Shown: positions 32,398 to 39,436 of the stretch, one piece after another
Position numbering within the stretch: the stretch's first letter is position 1
Layout: each line of letters begins with the position of its first letter
Assembly: GCA_036491115.1 (NCBI GenBank)
Contig: DASXCQ010000038.1
Span: 62,001 to 126,000 of the forward strand
Reading direction: 5' to 3'
Source of the DNA: DATEPR01 sp036491115
GTDB taxonomy: Bacteria; Actinomycetota; Actinomycetes; Mycobacteriales; Pseudonocardiaceae
Length of the DNA stretch: 64,000 nucleotides
Program-made: the position numbers and the translations under genes
Notes under the pieces: model-generated
What the model was told of the DNA's origin: nothing
Seen by the model: the letters and a program-made list of their open reading frames with translations, nothing else
Databases searched by the model: none

Positions 32398-34905
32398 TCA
32401 CTCCAGGATGTAGGGCTGCCCGTCGGCGGCAGGCGGACGGATCCGGCCGACCACACCGGCGACAGCGAAGATCGTCGCGATGTACGGCGCGGTGAGCAGC
32501 AGGTTCGAGTCGATCGGCGCGGTGGGCGTGGCGAGCAGGCTGCCCAACTGGCCGGCGAAACCGAACAGCAGCGCGGCGGCGACCGCTCCGGACGGCCGCC
32601 AGCGGCCGAAGATCACGGCCGCGAGGGCGATGTAACCCTTGCCGGAGGACATGTTCTCCACGAACGTGTTCGTCGATCCGGTGCCCACCACCAGGAACGC
32701 ACCGGCCAGGCCCGCGATCACGCCGGCCAGCAGCACCGCACGGTACCGGGTGCGGGCCACGTTGATGCCGACCGTGTCGGCCGCCTTCGGGTGTTCGCCG
32801 ACAGCCCTGACCCGCAGACCCCACCTGGTGTGGAACAGTCCGAAGTGGACCAGGATTACGAGGACGTACGTGACGTACAGGAAGATCGTGCCCTCGAAGA
32901 ACACCGGGCCGATGATCGGGATGTCGGCCAGGCCGGGGATCTTGATCACCGAGAAGTAGCCGGGGCTGTTGTAGTGCTGGGGGTCGTTGGCCAGCAGCTT
33001 CTGGTACAGGAAGTTGGTGATGCCCAGGGCGAACAGGTTCAGCACGACGCCGACGATCACCTGGTCGACCAGGTACCGGATGGCGAACACGGCCAGGATC
33101 GCGGCCAGCAGCACGCCGGCCACCACGCCACCGAGCACGCCCGCCCACACACCGGCCGATGTCGCCACGACCGCCGTGACGAACGCGCCGAGCAGCAGTT
33201 GACCCTCCAGCGCGACGTTCACCACGCCGGACCGCTCGCCGATGATGCCGGCCAGCGCGCCCAGGATCAGCGGAATGGCAGCCGGGAACAGTGAACCCTG
33301 CAACAGCGACACGATGTTCAGGCCGCTCGGCGCTCCCGCGATGGACCACACCATGAACGCGGTGACCAGGCAGAAGATCGACAGCGACGTGGACCAGCGA
33401 GGCCCGAGCAACTTGCCGGCCCGCAACCCGCCGACCACCACCGCGACCAGGCTGAGTACCAGGATGACCGGTCTCGCGGTGAAGGTGACCGTGCCCAGGT
33501 TGAACGCGGCGTCGGACAGTGAGAACTGGAACTGCGCCTGTTCGCCTGCCCGTGCCGAGAAGCCGAACGCGACCACCGCGAGCAGGCCCAGCACCGCCTG
33601 CAGCGCGCCGACGAACACGTACCGGGGCACCCGCGTCCTGCGGACCGTGTCGACGCTGACGGCCAGGTTGGTCACCACGCCGGACAACGACGAGCCGTAC
33701 CGCCTGGACAGGCGGAACACCGCCCGGATCAACCGTGGCGCCGCGATGAAGATCACGATCAGGGCCTCGATGACCGTGACGACGTCGATCGGCACCCCAC
33801 CGCCGGGCTGGCCGGACGTGGCGGCCTGCAGCGTGCGGCCGCCCGCGTTGAGCGCGCCGATCAGCAGACCCGCCCACACCGCGCCCCACGGCTTGTTCCG
33901 ACCCAGCAGGGCCACGGTGATCGCGTCGAAGCCGTAGTTGGACGAGATGCCCGGGGTGATCTGGTAGGACGTGAAGCCGCCCAACGCCATGATCGTGCCG
34001 GCGAGGCCGGCCAGCGCGCCTGCCACGACCATCGCCTGGATGGTGCTGCGGGCCACGCTCATGCCGGCGGTGCGGGCCGCGGCCGGGTTGGCGCCGACCG
34101 CGCGCAGCCGGAAGCCCAGCGTGCTGCGGTTCAACAGCCACCACACGACGGCGGCGGCCGCGATGGCCAGCAGGATGCCGAGGTCGAAGTTCAGCCCGCT
34201 GCCGAACAGGTGCGGCAACTGGGCGTTGTCCGCGATCACCTTGCTGGCCTGCGGGTTGTTCGGCTGCTGGATGCTCTTGAGGCTCAGCAGGTATTTCAGG
34301 CCGAACAGGGCGACGTAGTTGAGCATGATCGTGACGATCACCTCGTGGGCGCCCGTTCTCGCCTTGAGGAAACCGGGGATGAAACCCCAGATCGCGCCGC
34401 CGACGATGCCGGCCAGGATCGCCACGATGAGGTGGATGACGATCGGCATGTGGAACTGGAAGCCCACGTAGCCCGAGCAGAACGCGCCGAGCACGATCTG
34501 GCCTTCGGCGCCGATGTTGAACAGGCCGGACCGGAAGGCCAGCGCGATGCCCAGACCGGCGCAGATCAGCGGGGCCGCGGACTGTGCCGTGTTGGACAGC
34601 GGGCCGAGGATGCCGGTGAGACTGCCGTCGTTGTTGACGTCGTAGATGGCGCCGGAGAACATCGCCGAATACGCGGTCTCGACGACGTGCCATGCGTCGG
34701 CGAAGAAAAAACCGGGAGCGGCGAAGAAGAAGCCGAGATCGGTCTGGACCGTGCTGTCCGTGAAGATCATCAGCAGGCCACCGAGGACGAGCGCGACGAC
34801 CACGGCCAGCACCGTCACCAGGAAGCCGTCACCGCGCTTGCGCCGCTCCGCCGGCTCACCGGGAGCGGCCGGCTGCTGGGTTGGCTGCTCCACCGTGGCC
34901 GTCAT
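32398..34905 (-). CDS. Fused double permease of a nucleoside-type ABC transporter
   Basis: One uninterrupted 835-residue frame contains two complete BPD_transp_2-type permeases. Residues about 25-410 hold the first (LFNIGAEGQIVLGAFCSGY, the ABC-contact segment LNRSTLGFRLRAVGANPAAARTAGM). After a short linker (about 411-440) comes the second (VVNVALEGQLLLGAFVTAV, HTRWGLRVRAVGEHPKAADTVGI). These correspond to the NupP and NupQ-type permeases that are normally separate genes. With the ATPase and BmpA-like lipoprotein it should import nucleosides. It overlaps the ATPase gene by 4 nt. The fusion should be confirmed against assembly error, though the frame is clean. Confidence 0.92.
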   Translation of the reverse strand: MTATVEQPTQQPAAPGEPAERRKRGDGFLVTVLAVVVALVLGGLLMIFTDSTVQTDLGFFFAAPGFFFADAWHVVETAYSAMFSGAIYDVNNDGSLTGILGPLSNTAQSAAPLICAGLGIALAFRSGLFNIGAEGQIVLGAFCSGYVGFQFHMPIVIHLIVAILAGIVGGAIWGFIPGFLKARTGAHEVIVTIMLNYVALFGLKYLLSLKSIQQPNNPQASKVIADNAQLPHLFGSGLNFDLGILLAIAAAAVVWWLLNRSTLGFRLRAVGANPAAARTAGMSVARSTIQAMVVAGALAGLAGTIMALGGFTSYQITPGISSNYGFDAITVALLGRNKPWGAVWAGLLIGALNAGGRTLQAATSGQPGGGVPIDVVTVIEALIVIFIAAPRLIRAVFRLSRRYGSSLSGVVTNLAVSVDTVRRTRVPRYVFVGALQAVLGLLAVVAFGFSARAGEQAQFQFSLSDAAFNLGTVTFTARPVILVLSLVAVVVGGLRAGKLLGPRWSTSLSIFCLVTAFMVWSIAGAPSGLNIVSLLQGSLFPAAIPLILGALAGIIGERSGVVNVALEGQLLLGAFVTAVVATSAGVWAGVLGGVVAGVLLAAILAVFAIRYLVDQVIVGVVLNLFALGITNFLYQKLLANDPQHYNSPGYFSVIKIPGLADIPIIGPVFFEGTIFLYVTYVLVILVHFGLFHTRWGLRVRAVGEHPKAADTVGINVARTRYRAVLLAGVIAGLAGAFLVVGTGSTNTFVENMSSGKGYIALAAVIFGRWRPSGAVAAALLFGFAGQLGSLLATPTAPIDSNLLLTAPYIATIFAVAGVVGRIRPPAADGQPYILE

Positions 34906-36500
34906 GGCTGGGTCTCCTGCCGTTCCTGCGCTTGCACGTCCTCGTGCTCGGACACGGTGAGCGCGCTGGGATGCGCCTCGGCCTCGGCGTGCGCGGTCTC
35001 CGGCGCGACACCGGCCATCATCAGGCCGACCGCGTCGCGGGACGCGCCACCGGGCAGGACGCCGATGATCCGGCCGCGGTACATCACGGCGATCCGGTCG
35101 GCCAGCGCGAGCACCTCGTCCAGTTCGGTGGAGACGATCACCACGGGCGTGCCGTTGTCCCGTTCGGCGATGATCCGCTTGTGAATGAACTCCTGGGCAC
35201 CGACGTCGACGCCCCGGGTGGGCTGGGAGGCGACGAGCAGCTTCAGCGGCCGGGACATCTCCCTGGCCAGCACAACCTTCTGCTGGTTGCCGCCGGACAG
35301 CGTGTTGGCCGTGGCGTCGATGGACGGGGTGCGGATGTCGAACTCCTGGACGCGCTGTTCGGCGTTGCGCCGGATCTCCGGGATCTTCAGGGCCAGGCCG
35401 GTGCCGTAGGGCTCGCGGTCGTACATGTCCAGGACCAGGTTCTCGGCCACGGTGAACGGGCCGACCAGGCCGTCGTGCTGGCGGTCCTCGGGCACGTAGC
35501 CCAGGCCGCCGGCGAGGACCCTGCGCGGTGAGCGGCCGATCAGTTCGGCGCCGTTGAGCACGATCGACCCGGACTCCGGCACGCGCAGGCCCAGCAGCGC
35601 CTCGACCAGTTCCTCCTGGCCGTTACCCTGCACGCCGGCCAGGCCGACGATCTCGCCGGCGCGCACGTCGAGACTCAGGTCGTCGACGGTGGCCGTGCCC
35701 CGGTCGTCCTTGACGGTCAGGCCGTTGATCCGCAGGCTCGCCTCGCCGGGGTCGGCCGGACCCTTCGCGACGACCAACTGCACGTCGCGGCCGACCATCA
35801 TGCTGGCCAGTTGTTCCTCGGTGTCCTGCGGTGACGCCTCGCCCACCACCTTGCCGCGCCGGATCACGGTGATGCGATCGGCGACGGCCTTGACCTCGCG
35901 CAGCTTGTGCGTGATGAACACGATCGACTTGCCCGCGGCGCGCAGCTCGCCCATGACTCGGATGAGCTCGTCGATCTCCTGCGGGGTGAGCACGGCGGTG
36001 GGCTCGTCCAGGATGAGCACGTCGACGTCGTGCACCAGCGCCTTGAGGATCTCGACCCGCTGCTGCACGCCGACCGGCAGCTCGCCGACCAGTGCGTCGG
36101 GATCGACGTCCAACCGGTAGAGCTCGGACAGCTCGCGCACCTTGGCGCGGGCCGTGCTTCTGGAGAGGACACCGAACGGGCCGTTGGTCCACTCCCGGCC
36201 GAGCATCACGTTCTCGGCGACGGTGAACACCGGGACCAGCATGAAGTGCTGGTGCACCATGCCGATGCCGGCGTTGATCGCCTCGCCGGGATTGCGGAAC
36301 GTCATGACCTTGTCGTCGACCACGATCTCGCCCTCGTCGGGCTGGTAGAGCCCGTAGAGGACGTTCATCAAGGTCGACTTGCCGGCCCCGTTCTCGCCGA
36401 GCAGGGCGTGGATCTCACCAGGCCGCACGACGAGGTCGATCGAGTCGTTCGCGGCCAGCGCGCCGAACCGCTTGGTGATGCCCCGAAGTTCCAGACGCAT
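34902..36500 (-). CDS. ABC transporter ATPase, nucleoside / BMP family, two NBDs
   Basis: The 532-residue protein has two nucleotide-binding domains. The first has Walker A GENGAGKST, Walker B VLILDEPTAVL and a degenerate signature LPVGVQQRVEIL. The second has a degenerate Walker A (GVQGNGQEEL), a normal signature LSGGNQQKVVLA, and Walker B altered to LLVASQPTRGVD. This asymmetric pattern is characteristic of YufO/NupO-type simple-sugar and nucleoside importers. ATG start; it sits 69 nt after the lipoprotein gene, across a strong hairpin, and overlaps the permease gene by 4 nt. Confidence 0.94.
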   Translation of the reverse strand: MRLELRGITKRFGALAANDSIDLVVRPGEIHALLGENGAGKSTLMNVLYGLYQPDEGEIVVDDKVMTFRNPGEAINAGIGMVHQHFMLVPVFTVAENVMLGREWTNGPFGVLSRSTARAKVRELSELYRLDVDPDALVGELPVGVQQRVEILKALVHDVDVLILDEPTAVLTPQEIDELIRVMGELRAAGKSIVFITHKLREVKAVADRITVIRRGKVVGEASPQDTEEQLASMMVGRDVQLVVAKGPADPGEASLRINGLTVKDDRGTATVDDLSLDVRAGEIVGLAGVQGNGQEELVEALLGLRVPESGSIVLNGAELIGRSPRRVLAGGLGYVPEDRQHDGLVGPFTVAENLVLDMYDREPYGTGLALKIPEIRRNAEQRVQEFDIRTPSIDATANTLSGGNQQKVVLAREMSRPLKLLVASQPTRGVDVGAQEFIHKRIIAERDNGTPVVIVSTELDEVLALADRIAVMYRGRIIGVLPGGASRDAVGLMMAGVAPETAHAEAEAHPSALTVSEHEDVQAQERQETQP

Positions 36501-36520
36501 TGGTTCACGCTCCCAAGGAT

Positions 36521-36555
36521 CTGGCGCGCGTGGCAGGTCCTGCCACGCGCGCCAG
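36521..36555. promoter_or_regulatory. Perfect 17-bp inverted repeat between lipoprotein and ATPase genes
   Basis: Arms 36521-36537 (starting CTGGCGCGCGTGGCAGG) and 36539-36555 are exact complements around a single T, so the RNA forms a roughly 15-bp G/C stem. There is no U-tract. Inside the operon this would act as a 3' stabiliser or partial terminator, raising lipoprotein mRNA above that of the transporter core. Confidence 0.8.
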
Positions 36556-36569
36556 AATCCGGTCCGGGC

Positions 36570-37631
36570 TCAGCCCTTGGGCTGCGACGGTGACGTGATC
36601 TTGATGGTGCCCGACATGATGTCCGACTTGATCTGGTTCAGTTCGGACTTCAGGGTCGGGTCCACCTTCGAGTCGAAGTTGTGGAACGGCGACAGGCCGA
36701 CACCGCCGTTGTTCAGCGTGCCGATGTAGTCGGTGGTGGCGAAGGTGCCGCCGGACGAGTCGGTGACCGCCTTCTGCACCGAGTTGTTGACGTTCTTGAA
36801 CGCGGTGGACAGGAAGACGCTGGCGTACTGCGGCGCCGCGGTCACGCCGTCGGTGTCCACCCAGATGATCACGGCCTTGTTGGACGCCTGCGCGGCACCC
36901 GCCGAACCGAGACCCGTGCCGCCGGCCACCGGGAAGATGACGTCAGCACCCTGCTGGATGAAGTTGTTCGCCAGCTGCTGGCCCTGGCTCTGGTCGGTGA
37001 AGGAGCCGGCGAAGCTGCCGTTCTGGGTCTTCTCGCTCCAGCCGAGGACCTGGACGGACTTGCCCTTCTTGGAGTTGTAGTACTGCACGCCCTCCCAGAA
37101 GCCGTCCATGTAGATCGTCACCGGCGGGATCTTCAGCCCACCGTAGGTGGCGACCTTGCCGGTCTTGGAGTAGCCGGCGGCGAGGTAGCCCGCCATGAAG
37201 CCCGCCTGGGCGGTGTTGAACTGCAGGCCCTGCACGTTGGTGCCGTTGCCGTTGGAGTCGACGATGGCGAAGTGCTGGCTGGGGTCCTTCTTGCTGGCAT
37301 CGGTGGTGGCCTGCGCCATCAGACCGCCGACCGTGACGATCAGCTTGCACTTCTGGCCGACCAACTGGGCGATGTTCGGCGCGTAGTCACTCTCCGACTT
37401 GGACTGCACGAAGCTGGCCTTGGCCTTGCCCGCCTTCTGTGCGGCCTGCATGCCGGCCCACGCCGAGGCGTTGAACGACCGGTCGTCGATGCCGCCGGTG
37501 TCGGTGACCATGCACGCCTTGAAGCTGCTGGTCGTGGCCGTGGTCGTCGTGGGTTTCGATCCGCACGCGGAGACCACCAAGCCGAGTGTGATCGCCCCCG
37601 CGACCACAGCTGTCCATCGAACGCGACGCAA
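36570..37631 (-). CDS. BMP-family substrate-binding lipoprotein (nucleoside)
   Basis: The 353-residue protein has a lipoprotein signal (VVAGAITLGLVVSAC, lipobox Cys about residue 23) followed by a Thr-rich linker and a Bmp/PnrA-like domain: VTDTGGIDDRSFNASAWAGM, LIVTVGGLMAQATTD, GFMAGYLAAGYSKTGKVATYGG, and WVDTDGV. PnrA/BmpA relatives bind purine and pyrimidine nucleosides. The start is a TTG at 37631: no ATG or GTG fits the signal peptide, and GGGAG lies 6 nt upstream. It is the first gene of the five-gene uptake operon and sits behind the palindrome at 37658-37675. Confidence 0.92.
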   Translation of the reverse strand: MRRVRWTAVVAGAITLGLVVSACGSKPTTTTATTSSFKACMVTDTGGIDDRSFNASAWAGMQAAQKAGKAKASFVQSKSESDYAPNIAQLVGQKCKLIVTVGGLMAQATTDASKKDPSQHFAIVDSNGNGTNVQGLQFNTAQAGFMAGYLAAGYSKTGKVATYGGLKIPPVTIYMDGFWEGVQYYNSKKGKSVQVLGWSEKTQNGSFAGSFTDQSQGQQLANNFIQQGADVIFPVAGGTGLGSAGAAQASNKAVIIWVDTDGVTAAPQYASVFLSTAFKNVNNSVQKAVTDSSGGTFATTDYIGTLNNGGVGLSPFHNFDSKVDPTLKSELNQIKSDIMSGTIKITSPSQPKG

Positions 37632-37980
37632 GGCGTTCTCCCTTCTCCTGTAGCCCGCGGTGACGATCGTCACCGGAGGGGCCGGACGGATCCATACCAT
37701 GCCGATTTCGGCCCGATCTCGGGCGGACGCCAGCCGGTGTGTCGTGCGCGCGACGTTACCTCCGCCGACAAGCGCGCCGACCCGGGGAACCAGCCGCGTG
37801 ACCGAATCGTGGCCGAGTCGATCGCTCTCGTCGGTGACGGAAGGTAGTCAGGGCTGGGTGCTCACTCAGTCGTGGCGCGCGGGTACTCGGCCGCTGCGGC
37901 TGGGTGCGGTTGGCGCGGTTTCCCCTGGTCGCGTGGATTGTTGTGTCTGGCTGGATTGTGGTGCGACGGGACTTGGCCCG
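37632..37980. other. Promoter region of the nucleoside uptake operon and downstream spacer
   Basis: About 350 bases with no gene. It contains the bmpA-like ribosome-binding site (AGGAGAAGGGAG, read on the minus strand), the 18-bp palindrome at 37658-37675, and further upstream sequence that must carry the promoter, though no -10/-35 pair stands out. The far end is the 3' flank of the RelE-like gene. Confidence 0.45.
37658..37675. promoter_or_regulatory. 18-bp palindrome, CRP/GlxR-like, upstream of nucleoside uptake operon
   Basis: CGGTGACGATCGTCACCG is a perfect palindrome 27 nt upstream of the TTG start. Its core GTGA-N6-TCAC fits the actinobacterial CRP/GlxR consensus TGTGA-N6-TCACA except for the outermost bases. 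So close to the start codon it may act as a repressor site or lie in the 5' leader as a hairpin. Confidence 0.6.
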
Positions 37981-38235
37981 TTACTGGGTCATCGCGTCAG
38001 GGTGCTTGTCGATTACCAGAATCAGGATCTCTCCTTCGTGGACGGTGTAGACGATGTGGTGATCGGCTGTGTGGATACGGAGCGTGTTCGGGTGACCGGT
38101 GAGGGCGACCGCATCGTCGGGTTGTGGGTGATCGGCCAGGGCGTCGATGGCGTGTTGCAGTTGGCGGCGGGTGGGGGTGGGGAGGGCGAGGAGAGCGGTG
38201 CGGGCTTCGGGGCGGACGAGGACGCGGTGGCTCAT
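37981..38235 (-). CDS. RelE/ParE-family toxin
   Basis: The 84-residue protein (MSHRVLVRPEARTALLALPTPTRRQLQHAIDALADHPQPDDAVALTG...) has the RelE fold pattern: beta strand, long helical hairpin, then strands with LRIHTADHHIVYTVHEGEILILVIDKHPDAM. The basic and aromatic residues typical of the active site (R in LRIH, Y in IVYTV) are present. ATG start. The likely antitoxin, a Phd-like protein, is on the same strand but 514 nt upstream, an unusual gap for a toxin-antitoxin operon. Confidence 0.82.
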   Translation of the reverse strand: MSHRVLVRPEARTALLALPTPTRRQLQHAIDALADHPQPDDAVALTGHPNTLRIHTADHHIVYTVHEGEILILVIDKHPDAMTQ

Positions 38236-38749
38236 CGGTGACCAGTCGATTCGGTGGGGGTTGGTGGGCGGCGTGCTCGGTCGGGATTGCTGACGCTGCG
38301 GACGGCTCGCCCGGCATCCGCCGTGCCGCTGGGCGGCACGCAGCTGATCTGACCGGCCGCAGTGACCTGCCGAGCGCGGAGCCGGACAAGCCGGTGCGCC
38401 TGGCGGGACGGGAACGGGGACTTGTCTTGGTGGTGGGCGATCGGCTTGGGCTGGCACCTCCGGTTGCGGCGAGCGGGACGGGTGGAGTGAACGGACAGGC
38501 GGTGCGGGACAGGCAGAGCGGCCGAGAAAACCGGACAGGCGAGCGGTCAGCAACATCGGGAGTCGATCGGAGGCGCCGAGCCGCCAAACCGAACGATCGA
38601 CAACAACCCGGCAGGCCATCGCTGCAGGCGAACCGACAAACCGAACGCTCGACAACGCGGCACGCGATCGGAGCAGTGGAGCGGACGAGCGGCATGGCGG
38701 CGGCTGTTGGGCTGCCGGCGTGCTTGGTCGGGCTGGTGGGTGGACCCGC
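38236..38749. repeat. 514-bp non-coding segment with internal repeats splitting a toxin-antitoxin pair
   Basis: No credible gene on either strand. It contains a 24-nt direct repeat at 38581-38604 and 38633-38656 (22 of 24 identical, ending CGACAAC), three copies of GGACAGGC (38493, 38507, 38533), and a lower G/C content around 38580-38660 than the flanks. It separates the Phd-like antitoxin (38750-39055) from the RelE-like toxin (37981-38235). I see no transposase, target-site duplication or terminal inverted repeat. Confidence 0.6.
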
Positions 38750-39055
38750 TCACTCGTCCTGGGTGCGTTCGACTTCGGCCAGTACCTCTGGCCACGGGAT
38801 CGGCTTGCCCGGCGACGTCTCGGCCTTGTGGGCTCTGGCGCTCCAGTACGCGTCCTCCTGGCGCTCCGCCTCCTCCGCTGTCGCGGGTGCGACCAGCGCT
38901 GCTTGGCGTGTGCCGTAGCGGGTCAGGTAGACCGCGCGGCCTTGGCGGACCTGCTCGACTAACTCCGGTAGATGGGCGCGGGCGTGCGACACCGTGACCT
39001 CGATGTGGAGGTCCTGTGGTCGGAAGCTGACGTCGAGTGGCGGGTCCGGGGTCAT
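38750..39055 (-). CDS. Phd/YefM-family antitoxin
   Basis: The 101-residue protein contains VTVSHARAHLPELVEQVRQGRAVYLTRYGTRQAALVAPATAEEAER, the Phd/YefM DNA-binding and dimerisation domain, followed by an acidic, probably disordered toxin-wrapping tail (PIPWPEVLAEVERTQDE). The ATG at 39055 is preferred to the open frame upstream because the operator palindrome occupies that part. TACGAT (39067-39062) ends 6 nt before the ATG, so the mRNA is likely leaderless, and the palindrome overlaps it. Presumed partner is the RelE-like protein downstream. Confidence 0.82.
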   Translation of the reverse strand: MTPDPPLDVSFRPQDLHIEVTVSHARAHLPELVEQVRQGRAVYLTRYGTRQAALVAPATAEEAERQEDAYWSARAHKAETSPGKPIPWPEVLAEVERTQDE

Positions 39056-39062
39056 GATCACA

Positions 39063-39088
39063 TCGTACGTCTTGTACAAGACGTACGA
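39063..39088. promoter_or_regulatory. 26-bp perfect palindrome, operator of the Phd-like antitoxin
   Basis: The palindrome is centred on TTGTACAA at about 39075.5 and its inner 18 bases read ACGTCTTGTACAAGACGT; both ends extend four more matching bases. It overlaps the antitoxin -10 hexamer and ends 8 nt before the start codon, as expected of a Phd-type autorepressor site. Confidence 0.85.
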
Positions 39089-39108
39089 CATCGCTGAATC
39101 GGGTGGAT

Positions 39109-39342
39109 CTACGCAGAACGTCGACCGAGCACCAGGCTCCGACCGCCGATCACCCCGATCACCGTGCCGAACGCCAGCGATGCCGCGGTCAGGACCAGAT
39201 GGACCAGGAAGAACGCGGTCGGCCCGCCGCCGTGGAACGAGCGGGGATCAGCGGCGATGTTGCGCAGGAACACCGGCCAGATCACCCACGACCAGACGCC
39301 GAACAACAGCAGGAACCAGGACATACCGACAGACAGCCTCAC
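39109..39342 (-). CDS. SCO4848-family small membrane protein
   Basis: The 77-residue protein (MRLSVGMSWFLLLFGVWSWVIWPVFLRNIAADPRSFHGG...) has two hydrophobic helices (about residues 8-27 and 44-66) joined by a short polar loop. It matches my memory of the SCO4848 family, which is also found next to a D-alanyl-D-alanine carboxypeptidase and a YihY protein in Streptomyces. Function unknown; the conserved neighbourhood suggests a cell-envelope role. GTG start; CATACT (39354-39349) ends 6 nt upstream. Confidence 0.82.
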   Translation of the reverse strand: MRLSVGMSWFLLLFGVWSWVIWPVFLRNIAADPRSFHGGGPTAFFLVHLVLTAASLAFGTVIGVIGGRSLVLGRRSA

Positions 39343-39376
39343 CGCCGCAGTATGAGCTGTGCCGCCTGCCGGTGAC

Positions 39377-39406
39377 CCGACAGGTATGGGCTGTGTCGGC
39401 TGTCGG
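39377..39406. promoter_or_regulatory. Inverted repeat in the divergent SCO4848-like / carboxypeptidase promoter
   Basis: CCGACAG (39377-39383) and CTGTCGG (39400-39406) flank 16 bp midway between the two divergent genes. It is a candidate shared operator; the regulator is unknown. Confidence 0.35.
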
Positions 39407-39436
39407 TGAGCCCACCGGTGTGGTTAGCCTGCCTAG

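Noticed and set aside
38124..38918. Plus-strand frame across the gap in the RelE/Phd pair
   Set aside because: Composition is Arg/Gly/Ala-rich without domain signatures and it crosses both well-supported minus-strand genes.
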